Positions 25,944 to 38,007 of a DNA stretch of 64,000 nt are shown here, piece after piece; position 1 is the stretch's first letter; the number at the start of each line of letters is the position of its first letter. The position numbers were made by a program, and so were the translations under genes. This stretch comes from Cinnamomum chago (Eukaryota > Streptophyta > Magnoliopsida > Laurales > Lauraceae), in NCBI GenBank assembly GCA_038049695.1, contig CP142451.1:64976001-65040000 (forward strand), written 5' to 3'. The notes under the pieces are model-generated. The model did not search any database and had not been told where the DNA came from. It saw nothing but the letters and a program-made list of their open reading frames with translations.

Positions 25944-26731
25944 TGTAAGTGCCTAAATATTACGGACTTGGTTAGATGGATATTAAGCTTCTGCTATTGC
26001 TCTAAAACTTCTTTGGGAAAGATTAACCGCCTAAGACCTGAAAGGGAAGGAAGAGGATAAAGGTCAGAGGCTTTGACTGCTGTCAGCCAGAGGCACTCCA
26101 ATGCCTAAGTTAGTGCAGTCATTAGACAAAAGATGAGTGAGTAAGGAAGAAGAGAGAGTTCAGAGTGAGGGTGTGCATGATAGCATATCTTTTTGTGGAT
26201 TTACCTCATGCATATATATAGGGAGAGGTCTCTCCCTTGGTGGTAGGTGGAGGCGCTATCCCATTACCCCATGCCATGCTTCCTTAGTGGAGGTAGGTGG
26301 AGGCAATGTCACATTGGATCATGCGCTGAATCCTTGTATTAATGTGGACGTGATCGTCTGATAAGGCTAGCCCCTTATCATAATCCGGCGCCCATCTTGT
26401 CTGTCAGTAAGTTCTGCAACGTAGTCGTAGCGTTATGGGGTATAATTATGACTTTGTACTCATCCTAGTTGGCCTGCCGAGCTGAGGATGATGTCGAGAT
26501 CAGACATGGATGAATTCTGGCACTGTTGCCGAGGTGCATCGTGCCGAGACCGAGATGAGGCTAGTTGATACTTTTACCGAAACTATCTCTAGCTTGATGC
26601 TAGTTGGCACTGTTGCCGAGCTAGATGCATCTTGTACTTCTGCCGAGCTTGGATACCGAAATCGTGGTAGGCTAAGTCGGTATTGTTACCGAGGTTAGCA
26701 TAATCCTGTTCTTAGGAGAACGCCCCACACA
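25944..26731 (-). repeat. Gypsy-1 5' LTR (approximate outer end)
   Basis: The inner end is fixed by the adjoining primer binding site: the LTR terminal CA is read as TG at 25,944 on the plus strand. The outer end is set at the CCCACACA near 26,731, where a terminal TG would start on the minus strand. No second LTR copy lies in the window, so this outer limit is a guess. About 40 bases separate it from the CACTA transposon. Confidence 0.5.
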
Positions 26732-26771
26732 ACTCTAATATTTTTATTGTCCTCTCTGAATGCTCTACTAA

Positions 26772-27430
26772 CACTACAACAATATGCACTTTTAGCGACG
26801 TTTTTTAAAATCATCGGTAAAAGTTATACTTTTACCGACGGTTATACAAAAACGTCGGTAAAAGTACGACTTTTACCGACGTTTTCCTTAAAAACGTCAG
26901 CAAAGTTCAATCCGGAACATAGGGAAGTGAAAATGAGAGTTATTACCGACGAATTTGAAAACGTCGGTAAAATGACTTTTAGCGACGTTTAATTTGTTTT
27001 ACCGGCGACAAAAAACGTCGGTAAAAGTCTTTTTATTTTTTATTTATTTTTCTATTTTATTTTACCGGCGAAAAAAAACGTCGGTAAAAGTCTTTACATT
27101 TTTTTTTATTTTTCTATTTTCTTTCTGCCGACGAAAAAAAAACGTCGGTAAAAGTCTTTTTATTTTTTATTTGTTTTTATTTTTTATTTGCCGACGAAAA
27201 ATAAAACGTCGGTAAAAGGAATTATTTTTTATTTATGTTTTTTATTTTGCCGACGAAATTAATGTTTTACCGACGAAAATTAGCGTCGGTAAGTGTTTTA
27301 CCGACGTTTATATAAAACGTCGGTAAAAGTTGTTAATTTTTAACTTTTTTTTTATTAATAAAAATTTATTAATTTTTACCGACGAAAAAATTCGTCGTAC
27401 CGACGAAAAAAAACGTCGGTAAAGATCCTA
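26772..27430. repeat. CACTA left terminal and subterminal repeats
   Basis: After the terminal CACTACAACA, units of the form TTTTACCGACG ... CGTCGGTAAAAG alternate in both orientations about a dozen times, separated by A/T runs. In the CACTA superfamily such arrays are binding sites for the element's own DNA-binding protein. Open frames here are by-products of the repeats. Confidence 0.92.
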
Positions 27431-28680
27431 TTTTCCCCTCTCCCGCCCGGTAGCCCTCTTTTATCTCTATCCCTCTCCCTTTTTTCTCTCTCTCGATCTG
27501 CGCTTCTCTCACTCTCTGTCTCGCTCTCTCTGCTCTCTTTGTTCTCTCTGCTATTTATCTTTCTCCCTGGCTCGATCTCTGCGCTCTCTCTCGCTCGTTC
27601 TCTCTATCTCTCTTGCTCTCTCTCTCGCCCTCTGCTCTCTCTCTCTTTACTCTTTCTCTCTCTCTCGGTCTCTCTGCTCTCTCACTCTCTCTCTACCCGA
27701 AACCGATCGTCGCTCGAGGAAGAGTCTCCCTCTCTCACGCCGCTGCCTCTGCTCGGACCCTTTCTGCCGTTGCTGCCTCTGCATCTCTCCCCTCTCTGCA
27801 GGTAGATTTTACCCCTTCTAATCTCTCAACTTGTCAATTTGTTGAAGGCTTGGCTACTGATCGTGCACTCCACTTGATGACGGTCGGTTTTTGTAGTTGG
27901 GTCTGCCATGGAAGAGGATGAAGACTGGGGTTGTTGCTCCAATGGAACAGACACCGAAGATCATGAAACCATCAACTTAAAGGACTGGAACGATGAAGAA
28001 TACGACCACAATAACCCTTCAATCCTTCTCCTGGATTCACCCCAAAGTTGCAATTTAGGTACACTTTAAATTAACAAAACCCCATTTTTGTCATGTTTTT
28101 GGTATGTTTGGATGTACCCCATTTTTAATCTATTGGAGTTTTCTTTTTTTAGAGCATATGAAAATCAAGCTATTCAATTTGGGTTACTTCTTTTATTCCT
28201 TTTCTGCTACCATAGATCAGTTTTAGTGTTGATTTTCCATCTGTTGTGTCAAACCAGACTCTTTTTTTTTTATTGATTTTGGGTTCATCCAAGCCTTATT
28301 CTGTATCCATCCCCCATTTGAGATTTTAGGCACAATTGTATTAATAAAAACCCAATTTTCATATGCTTTTGGTGTGTTTGATTGTAGACCATTTGTAATA
28401 TGTTGGTATATTTTTATAGAACAGATGACAATCATGCTATTGGATTTTGGTTATTTGTTTTCTCCTTTTTCTGCTAACCCAAATAATTTTTATTATTGAT
28501 TTACAATCTGTTGTGTCAAAACAGAAGCTTGTGATTTTATTTTATTGATATGACTTGATTGTTGACAATCAAAAACTTTTTTTTTTAACCCTGTCGACAG
28601 GAAGGATGTGTCCAAAGCTCGTTGGGATGAGGATATGGGCATGGCAGAGGTTACTGAAAAGAAAGGAGGCATGTGGACAA
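27431..28680 (+). pseudogene. Captured 5' part of a SEN54-like tRNA-splicing endonuclease gene
   Basis: A CT-rich stretch (27,470-27,690) of the kind seen in plant promoters and 5' UTRs leads to an ATG at 27,908. It opens a 49-codon acidic exon (MEEDEDWGCCSNGTDTEDHE) ending at a possible GT donor at 28,059. After about 0.54 kb an exon-like stretch at 28,600-28,678 follows an AG acceptor and reads RKDVSKARWDEDMGMAEV then EKKGGMWT. This resembles my memory of the N-terminal domain of plant SEN54, a structural subunit of the tRNA-intron endonuclease. The two exons do not join in phase, so an exon between them is missing. Similarity stops after GGMWT. The piece lies inside the CACTA ends. The SEN54 identity is tentative. 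Confidence 0.5.
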
Positions 28681-30651
28681 ATAATTTTAGAAAACTTGCC
28701 AGACTTGGCAATTTTATGAGGTTTATCCTTTTGCAGGGGGCAATTGTACAGGGAAGCACTTCATATTCTCTAATAATGACATGAGTATGATTGTGGGGCT
28801 CGTTAGCTAATGATTCATCTCTTTAATGTTGTAATAACAAAATTGAAGATCAAACCTCCTATGCTGGTATAGAATATAGAGTCTAACCAATTACTTGGTG
28901 AAACTATGCAGTATCCTGAGACCAATATGGGCTTGTGCAGTGTACGAGGGATCTGTCGGTGAAGGATTGTAACGGGTGTCTTGAGAGTGGTATATCGGAT
29001 ATACCGGTATGTTGCAATGGGAGTAAGGTGGGAGAGTGCTTGGGAAGAGTTGTAATTTGAGGTTTGAGTTGTATCCTTTTGTTGATGAGAATTCAGCTGC
29101 TTCTGGGCCAGCTCCTCATTTGCCATCACCTACTTCAACCACTAATATCACCAATTCATCTTCAAATTCCACAACTGATAATGATGGTAAGTGTAAAACA
29201 TAATTAGTTTATATGGTTAATTCTCACTTACTTGAGTTATCATGAGATGTAAAGATTTAAGCCCCTATGTGATTCACTTGCATGGATGTCTGTCATGGGG
29301 ATTTAGATTTGGGGTTCATCACAATTTAAGGGCCTCAAAGCCTATTGGATTCTTAAGTTACATTTTCTTTTAATGAGATTTAATCAGGTAGTTACTACAA
29401 TTCAATTAAGTGTCAATTGAGGGTGACTGCTGATACAATTTCACCATTTCATGGATTCCATGACAGGATTAAATGCATCCAAATAGCGTTACAAGTCTAT
29501 AAACCTCCTTGTGAAACTTTATACTAAAATGTGGACTGATATATGTGAATGTGCAGGAAATAAGCGCATTTCGGCCAGAATTATCATTGCCATTGTTGTT
29601 CCAGTAGTAGCTGGAGTGGCCTTAGCCATCTTTATCATGTATGCTTACCTAAGGATGAGAAAAAACAAGAAAAAAGGCATCATCATCAATCAAAGTATGC
29701 TCCTATGTCAGTTTTTTTTTTCTTTTAAAAGATCATGTTTTCTTGGTTGCATTTTGCACCAAGGAACAATACCTTTGGAGATGGTGCAAGAAGGATGGAT
29801 CCAGAAATTCTTTTTCCTTTCAAGTTCTTTAAGGTGGTGGACATATTATTTAAGAAACTAAGTTGAACTTTAATGTTATGCTACTATGCAGGTAAGCATC
29901 AAACTGGAGATATCGAGTCCTTAGAATTTGACTTGGGGACAATCAAAGCTGCTACAAACAACTTTTCTGATGCAAATAAGCTTGGACAAGGTGGATTTGG
30001 TGCTGTTTACAAGGTATTATATTTTACTAGATCATTTCCAGGGTGCATGGTGCATATATGTAATTAAACTGCATACATCTATGAAGTACAGATAGGTTTG
30101 CACTTGAATGAATGCAGATGTATATGATATAGGCGTTCCAATTATAACGTAGTATTATGATTTAATTTATGGTTTTTTCTTGAGATACTTCGCCCATGCC
30201 ATTACCTTCTTTATTAGATGAAGTATTTGTCCTAAATGTGACAGAGCTATTAATTTTGTCTAGTTTTTCATATCAAGTTCTGTTTCTAGCATTACTTCTA
30301 ACATTTCATATAGCAAAAGTCCAGTCTACTGCCGCTTACATTTTTCATAGTTTGTTTACTCATCTACATAAAGATGCAACATTTCCAAATGAAGTGTTTC
30401 ACACAGTTTTTTCTTGCATAATTTTCTATATCTGTTTCTCAGTTTGGAAACTATTGTTGAACCCGTTAGAAGATCAAATACAAGGAACCTAGTGCAAAAC
30501 GACTCAATCAGCACATGTTATACAACTATTCTACAAGTATCCATGGCCCATACCAGTATTGGATTATGCATGATGATCTTTACAACTCATTTTACAGTAC
30601 CCTGTATGGCAGAACTAGAACTAGAAATAACTTTGGTTGGATGGCCTTAAC

Positions 30652-33600
30652 TGTAAGGTCCGCGACCTTACTGGGTCAATTGGGCCCAATAGTAGGCCCG
30701 TTGACCAATTTTTTTATTTTTATTATTATTATAATTATTTGTATTTTAGATATTTAAGTGGGTTTAGTCTTTGAGTGAGTTTCTTTTAGTGTTCGAATAG
30801 TGTCTGCGAAGTTTCGTTCGATTCCGAGTTCGTTTGATCCTAGTAGGGGGGTAGTTTGCAAATTAGGGGAAAATTGAGTGTTTTTCCAGAAAATTTCCAT
30901 CACCGTGATTTTGGGTTCGTTGGAAAGATCTCGTCACACTGATCATTTTTGTCTTCTGGGTCGTCTCGATCCGACGATCAGAAACCCTTCAAAAAAGTCC
31001 ATTCTTTCACCGGACCCACTTAAAGGGCAAATTGGTCTTTTTCCTCCCTCTCTTCTTCTTAAATAGGGATTAGCCCTAATCTTATTATCACTTCTGCAAC
31101 GAGAGTTACAACAGCCCTCATTCTCACTCTTCATCTTCTCAAGCCCAGATCTCCCTCCGGAAGAGATTATCTCCGCGATCCGGACCGCACATCTTCTTCC
31201 TTTCGATCTCCTCTCTCCATTGATACTAGTGGGTAAGCCTTTTCGATCATCAACTTTTCTATTCGTTTTCTCTTTTGTTTAGAATAGGTTGGATCATGAT
31301 CTTTTTCTTTCTTTTCTTCTCCGTTGCGTCCTAGATTGCGTTTGGGCGGATTAGATTGTGGGTTTGCGAAAGAAAGCTTCTCCTCAAGTTTTTCCAATTT
31401 TTATCATCTTCTTGGTTGAGGCAAGTAGATATGCAATTATCTTTAATCATGTCTGTATTGTCTTCTTTTGATTGCAATGATACTCTTGTTAGATTACCCA
31501 AATTCCAAGCTTATTGTGGGTATTTTATTGGGATTGACATGTTAGGTTAATTTGTGGTTTGGATTGGATTAATGTTTTAATTGTAGCTTTGGAAGTTTTT
31601 AATTTAATAGAATGGATGGAAAGAAGGATTAAAATGATTGGGGAGCGTGGAGGCTCGTTTTATGCAGGAAAAAGGAAGAAGAAAAACCCATTTTCGGGCT
31701 CTGTTACAGTGCCGATCGATCGGGCCTTCAGTCCGATCGATCGGACTGAAACTGCTCTCAGTTAACTGAGACGAATCTCAGACCGATCAATCGGACCTCT
31801 TGTCCGATCGATCGGAGGGCAAATATTTATAGATTGTGACAGCTTTGAAAAAAAGACACGTTCACTGATGAATGTCAGTTGCCACACTTGCGTATAGGAT
31901 GAGGTGAATAAAAAATAAATAAAAGAATGGGAACATTAATGGTGATGACATCATCACATAAGATGAGTAAAAATAAAATAAAATAAAAAGAGTACAGAAC
32001 CGTTGAATGTACTGACATGTATATGAGTGATGTTGGTTATCAATCCGACGAGTCGGACACACGGTTCATCCGTCGCGCTTTTATATATATATATATATAT
32101 AAATGGGTAAATTTGTACGGGCCATAACTTCTGAACCATACGTCGGAATTTCGCGAGCCATATACCGTTGGAAAGCTCTTTGAGCGTAGAATCCAATGAT
32201 ACATGTCTCGTGATTATTGAAGATCAGGTAGGGAAGTAGTTAAGGAGATTAATTATTAGACCACTTTCTTATTAGTAACGAGATTGTTAGCCTAGGTGTG
32301 GGCCTTAGACATTGGAAACCATAAAACCACTCTCACGTGACCATTAATGGGGTTTTGAAATCGTAGCACGTGGCTTGGTGTGCTTCGATGGGTTGTCTAG
32401 GTATTCGTGTATTGTGTATGGTTAACCGAATGCGTATGGAATTGAATCAATCGATGCTCAACATGATTGTACACCAAGGGAATTCTTTATAAGCATTGAT
32501 TATTCGAATTCCCCACGCACTCCGTTAAAACACATATGGTACATGGATGACAACACTTGCCTAGGTTTGGATTGTAATTCCTCCTTGACTTATTTAATCG
32601 TATCCGTTGAATTTGTATCCTTGTACACTCTCTTGGCATAAAACACCTAATTAATTATGAAACATAATCTCTTGTAGAATTAGGACTTGGACCTGACTTA
32701 GAGTGTACCTTAGGACCCGTGTTATATAATTGATGAACATGACTGGCTAGACTGAAGGGATTACCATGTGATTGGTTTTGTCTTGTATTGATTGAGTGAG
32801 ATAATCCCTACGATCATGTCTTGTATATTGAGCTAGCCAGACTTGCTTGTCTTGGTCTATTCTTATGTCAACACCACATTATTATTATTATTATTATTTG
32901 CATATCATGGCCAGCTGCAGTTTGAGGTTTATTGAGGGGCCGGTTATTCGGACATCGGGGTGGGCAGTCGGCTTTGGACGGCGTCCATGGCGTTGAATAG
33001 TTGGGAGCGGGCTGGGACCGTGCTACTATTCCCGGGACTGGGAGCTGGGATCCCCCAGGAGCCGGACTTTGGTATCAGTAGTCCGGATAGGATTGTTACT
33101 GGTACCATGTGAGGTGGCTAGGACATCCACGGAGTCTCCCTCTTGTGCATTGCATTATATTGGTAGTGGTGATTGTTAGTATTGCTAGGATTTCTATTTA
33201 TGATTCAGATGATTATTTACTCATGCTTTATGCCTAGATTCGATTCCTTGTATTCTCTTGATTACTATACCTGTCATTACTCTTATACTTGATGCATGTC
33301 ATGATTATATATATATTACTTATCTATTGCTCAACATGTCGTTGACCCTATTCCTTTGGTGTGCAGACTCCTCAGGTGAGTACTACTACGAGGAGCAATC
33401 AGGTGAGGAGATCCCAGAGGATCTCCAACCGGTTGAGGAGGAACGAGAGTGACGTGCAGATGACGTAGAGTAGCGTCATCATTCCTGGCACGAGAGAGAT
33501 TCATGGGACTTCATTAGATTCTTTATTCTTATTTATCTCTCGTTGAATCTTTCATATCATTGACTTCTTAATTATTTTAAATGGCCTTGAGTATTGGGAT

Positions 33601-33873
33601 GGCCATTGTAATAAATTAACTTCATTATTTTAATTTTATTTTATTAATTGTTCAACTTTAATTTATATTGAGATTCATTATTCATTGTTGATATCCAAAT
33701 ATGCCTAGAATTGTATGAGTTCCGCATATTATTATTATATTTGAGGCTTGAAATATTATATCCTCACAGCGGACTTACGATCATTGGGCCTAAAAGGGCA
33801 AACATTTTAATTAGCCCTAAATTTCACTCCCCGGATCCGGTTTATTCTCTAATCGGGTTCGGGGGACGTGACA
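30652..33873 (+). repeat. Gypsy-2 5' LTR
   Basis: It opens with a perfect 8-base hairpin, GTAAGGTC-CGC-GACCTTAC (30,653-30,671). It holds a quartet of CCGATCGATCGG palindromes (31,712-31,815), a TA run near 32,083-32,101 and an ATT run near 32,879. A short acidic frame (about 33,366-33,452) is shared with the other LTR and needs no separate gene call. Confidence 0.95.
31712..31815 (+). repeat. Palindrome quartet in the Gypsy-2 5' LTR
   Basis: CCGATCGATCGG occurs at 31,712, 31,733 and 31,804, and CCGATCAATCGG at 31,783. The quartet is two pairs, each with 21-base spacing, 50 bases apart. Confidence 0.9.
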
Positions 33874-36069
33874 GAATAGTATCAGAGCAATTGATGGTTT
33901 CTCAAGGTAAAAATTGTAGAAACCATAGGACGCGTGTGAGGATTCCGTTAGTAGTAGGCTGGTCTCGTTGTCTTATCTATAGTATTGTGATGCTAGTATT
34001 GAGTCTCATAGGACCTGACTTTAATTGTTTTGTAGTACATATTACCAGTTGCTATTTTGGCAGTTCGAGAATTCCCGGATTTATTTCCGGATGAGATTCA
34101 TGGTTTGCTACCTGTTCGTGAGTTGGATTTCACGATAGAATTGCAGCCGGGTACAGCACCTATTTCGAAGGCTCCGTATAGGATGGCTCCAGCGGAGTTG
34201 AAGGAGTTAAAGACTCGGATAGAAGATTTGCTGGATAAAGGCTTCATCAGACCTAGTGTTTCACCGTGGGGAGCTCTGGTGATATTTGTGAAGAAGAAGG
34301 ACGGGACAATGAGGATGTGTATAGATTACAGACAGTTGAATCAGGTTACTGTCAAGAACAAGTACCCGTTACCGAGAATTGATGAGCTGTTTGATCAGCT
34401 GCAGGGAGCTCAATTCTTTTCGAAGATAGACATGCGTTCCGATTACCATCAGTTGCGAGTCAGGAAGGAGGATGTTCCTAAGACTGCATTCCGGACGAGA
34501 TATGGCCACTTTGAGTTTCTCGTGATGCCTTTCGGGTTGACTAATGCACCCGCAGTTTTTATGGCATTGATGAATAAGGTGTTTGCTCCTTTTCTGGATC
34601 AGTTTGTGGTTGTCTTCATAGATGATGTGCTGGCATACTCGAAGTCTAAGGAGGAGCATGAGAATCAGTTGAGGACATCATTGCAGCTTTTGAGAGATAA
34701 CCAATTGTATGCCAAGTTGAGCAAATGTGAATTCTGGCTGGAGAAAGTTGCATTTTTGGGCCATATTATTTCAAATGATGGATTGACAGTGGACCCTAAG
34801 AAGGTAGCAGCAGTTGTTAATTGGGGCAGTCCACGAAATGTAGCGGAGATTCGCAGTTTTCTTGGACTTGCAGGCTATTACAGGAGGTTTGTGAAAGGGT
34901 TTTCTACCATAGCATCCCCACTCACTAAGTTGACAAGGAAGGATGTTCCGTTTGTGTGGACAGAAGAATGTGAGAAGAGTTTCCAAGAGTTGAAGACCCG
35001 GTTGACTTCAGCACCCATACTTGCCTTACCCTCAGGAAGTGGAGGATTTGTGGTTTATACAGATGCATCAGGTATTGGATTGGGTTGCGTTCTCATGCAG
35101 AATGACAAAGTGATAGCATATGGGTCCAGGCAGTTGAAGGATCATGAGAAGAAGTATGCCACACATGACTTGGAGTTGGCAGCAGTGGTTTTTGCATTGA
35201 AGTTGTGGAGGCATTATTTGTATGGAGAAAGATTTGAGGTGCATACAGATCATAAGAGCCTGCAATACCTGTTTACACAGGGTGATCTGAATAATAGACA
35301 GCGGAGATGGATGGAGTACATAAAGGATTATGATTTTCCGATTAAGTACCATCCTGGGAAGGTAAATGTGGTAGCGGATGCTCTTAGTAGGAAGGCATCA
35401 TTCAGTGGATGTGTAATGCCTGAATGGAGATGGATGGAGCAGTTGAGAGATATGGATGTGGAAGTATGGCCTGTTAACGAGAAAGCATTGGTTGCTACTA
35501 TGGGAGTTTGGGAGCCAGAAATAGTTAACAGGATTAAGGAAGCCCAAAAGGATGATCCTGAGTTGCAGAGGATTATTGACAACATTGATGGCAATCCAGA
35601 GTTCCGATTGATTGAAGGGATTCTGTATTGTAAGGATAGGTTGTGTGTGCCAGATGTTCAAGACATCAAGTCAGAGTTGATGACAGATGCGCACCACACC
35701 AGATACTCTATTCACCCAGGGAGCACCAAGATGTATCAGAATTTGAAGAATCACTACTGGTGGGTGAAAATGAAGAAGGAGATTGCAGAATTTGTTTCCA
35801 GGTGTATGACTTGTCAGCAGATTAAGGCAGAGCACAAAAAGCCTCCTGGTTTGCTTCACCCGTTGGATATTCCTCAGTGGAAATGGGAGAACATCACTAT
35901 GGATTTTGTGTCAGGGTTGCCGAACACCAGGAGGGGTAACGATGCTATTTGGGTGATTGTGGATAGATTGACTAAGTCAGCACATTTCCTTCCATTCAAG
36001 ACTGGTCAATTTATGAACAAGATGACTACGTTGTATAGAGACAATATAGTCAAACTGCATGGAGTGCCT

Positions 36070-37983
36070 TGAAAGTCCACGAGGATCCTAACCCTAGAGG
36101 GGGGGGTGAATAGGGTGAGCTACAACTATGACTAATTATGACCAATTTTAACTTCTTAGCATAAACTAGTCACATGTGATGATTAACAAACAAAATGCGG
36201 AAGCTAATACAAATACAATCACCACATAGCATGCACCACAACACCAATGTTTATAGTGGTTCGGCCTCAATGCCTACATCCACTACCGGCTTGTGAAACC
36301 AATCACCCCACCGGATTTCCACTATGTATGCTTTTTCAAAGGCTAAGCAATAACCTATACAATGTTGTTTTTCTAGGCTCAACAACAACCTTACAATGTG
36401 CTTTTCTAGGCTAAGCAATAACCTTTACAAAATGCTTTTCTTAGGCTAAGCAATAACCTTACAAGATGCTTTTCTTAGGCTAAGCAATAACCTTTACAAA
36501 TCAATAATTCTCTAAGGAAGTGTTTACTCAACACTCTAAGAGATTACAATTTAAGCCCAAGTAAATTGCCTCTAAATAGGCGGATATGAAAGTGAATAAC
36601 AAACTCACACAAACACTCTATGAATGCAAAGATGTATACTTATGAGGTGTGTGTGTGATGACTTCAATCAAGTTTAAAATGAAGGCTCATTCATATGTAT
36701 GCTCAAAGCAATTCAAAGTTTAAGACATATAAAAGATTTGAATGAAGTCTAATGCAAATCACATGTATGTTTTAATAACTTGTTTATGATATGAAAATCA
36801 AGAATCACAAGTTGTATGTAAAAGACTAACTTAGAACATGTGATGCATGTGCAATGTTGTTTTAAAAAACAAATAGATTTTACTAATGTTTAAATGAATG
36901 AAAACAACAAGCAAGTTTCAACCAAGACAAAGAATCATGCATGTAAAGAAAATCAAAGATTTAACCTAGGCATGATTAAGAAGGTTTGTTTAAAAAAACA
37001 ACTTGGATTGAAACAAAGTAAAGAATCCAATCTTAATTACATCAAAGATTAAGAGAAGAATGGATTCATCACTTCATAGTTATCATGTACAAAAACATTT
37101 ACCAATTACTTAAACAAGACATGAAAACTATGATTAACAAAAGGTAAAGCTTACTTGGTGGTTTAACTCATTAATCCAAGCTTTAGCTCTCCTAATGACC
37201 TCCTAGCCTTTCCAACTTCTTCCCCTTTGTTTGGCTCCAAAATGCTCTCAAAGGCTCATTTGTTCAACATTTGAGAAGATGGAAATGAATGGACTTTATA
37301 GGCAAAAAACAGTCCAACGGCTAGTTGTCTCGGTCGACCTAGAGGTGTCGGTCGACCGGGACAACACAACGGTCATATTTCTGACCGTTGGAAAATTTCT
37401 GCACAGAAACTTTCCACTTGCCCGACAGTGTTCCGGTCGACCGGGACACAGGTCTCGGTCGACCGGCGACACTGCCGAGACACCCCATTTTGCAAAAATT
37501 CAATTTTTGCCTATTTGAAGGTATATAAATGGGGGACCTTTTGGGCCATTAAATCAAGCTTAAATACATGTTTTAGAGATTCTAAAGGTTATTAAAACAT
37601 GATTATAAGAAGCCTAAACAAATTTGAAAACTTTACAACCATAGGCTAGCTTGATTTGAGAAAAACTCTTTTCAAATGAAATTGCATACAAAACTGATTC
37701 TAAAGGTGCTGAAAGTATGCAAACCTCAAACCTAAATACCTAACATGATTTTCCAAATGTAGTGCACAAGGAAATAGGTTTTCAAAAAGAGTTTGGGTTT
37801 CAAAACCAATGCATCCAACTTTAAAACCAAAACATGCATAAAGCAAAGACTTTTCCAAATCTTAAAAGCTATGCATGTATAAAACTAGATTTCAAGGTTT
37901 TCTAAAACAATGCTAGTGTGTGAATCCAAATGATGCTAAAGTGCAAATGCATCCATCAAATTGCAAAAACAAAAGACCTAACA
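36070..37983 (-). repeat. TR-GAG element 3' LTR
   Basis: It borders the polypurine tract (37,984-37,992 read on the minus strand as GGGGGAGAT). Contains four copies of a CTAAGCAATAACCT-like short repeat near 36,340-36,490 and a palindrome quartet at 37,331-37,465. Confidence 0.93.
37331..37465 (-). repeat. Palindrome quartet in the TR-GAG 3' LTR
   Basis: CGGTCGACCT at 37,331 and CGGTCGACCG at 37,349, 37,434 and 37,456. Spacings are 18, 85 and 22 bases. TTCTGCACAGAA (37,397-37,408), lying between the pairs, is TTCTGTGCAGAA on the element's sense strand, the same word that follows the Copia-1 quartet. Confidence 0.9.
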
Positions 37984-38007
37984 ATCTCCCCCTTTGCAAT
38001 TTGATGG
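37953..38007 (-). other. Perfect 15-base inverted repeat around polypurine tract and LTR start
   Basis: CCATCAAATTGCAAA (37,953-37,967, in the LTR) and TTTGCAATTTGATGG (37,993-38,007, internal) are perfect reverse complements. The 25-base loop contains the polypurine tract and the LTR terminus. Confidence 0.85.

Larger units (their letters stand above)
1..26731 (-). mobile_element. Gypsy-1: old Ty3/Gypsy element, Tat-like, 3' end outside the window
   Basis: A minus-strand Ty3/Gypsy element runs from its 5' LTR near 26.7 kb to integrase at the left edge of the window. Visible in element order are the LTR, primer binding site, gag, aspartic protease, reverse transcriptase, RNase H and integrase. 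The protease region starts with a VDPGSSSKILYFD-like motif and has a SPYNAIMGRTWLH-like motif, both typical of the Tat/Retand group. A second RNase H-like stretch before integrase (about 10.0-10.6 kb) fits the extra RNase H known in that group. Three later insertions split it: Copia-1, Copia-2 and a solo LTR. It is an old fossil with more than ten breaks. Clade placement rests on motifs by eye. Confidence 0.85.

Noticed and set aside
26747-27215. Small open frames within the CACTA left end
   Set aside because: They follow the subterminal repeat units and have repeat-derived residues only.
27539-27921. Overlapping Ser/Leu-rich open frames in the CT-rich stretch
   Set aside because: They are translations of CT microsatellite sequence with no domain. 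The stretch fits a promoter or 5' UTR better.
33258-33452. Acidic frame with DSSGEYYYEEQSGEEIPEDL in the Gypsy-2 LTR, also at 47,504-47,698
   Set aside because: Shared by both LTRs because the LTR is duplicated. No domain, and no reason to call a separate gene.
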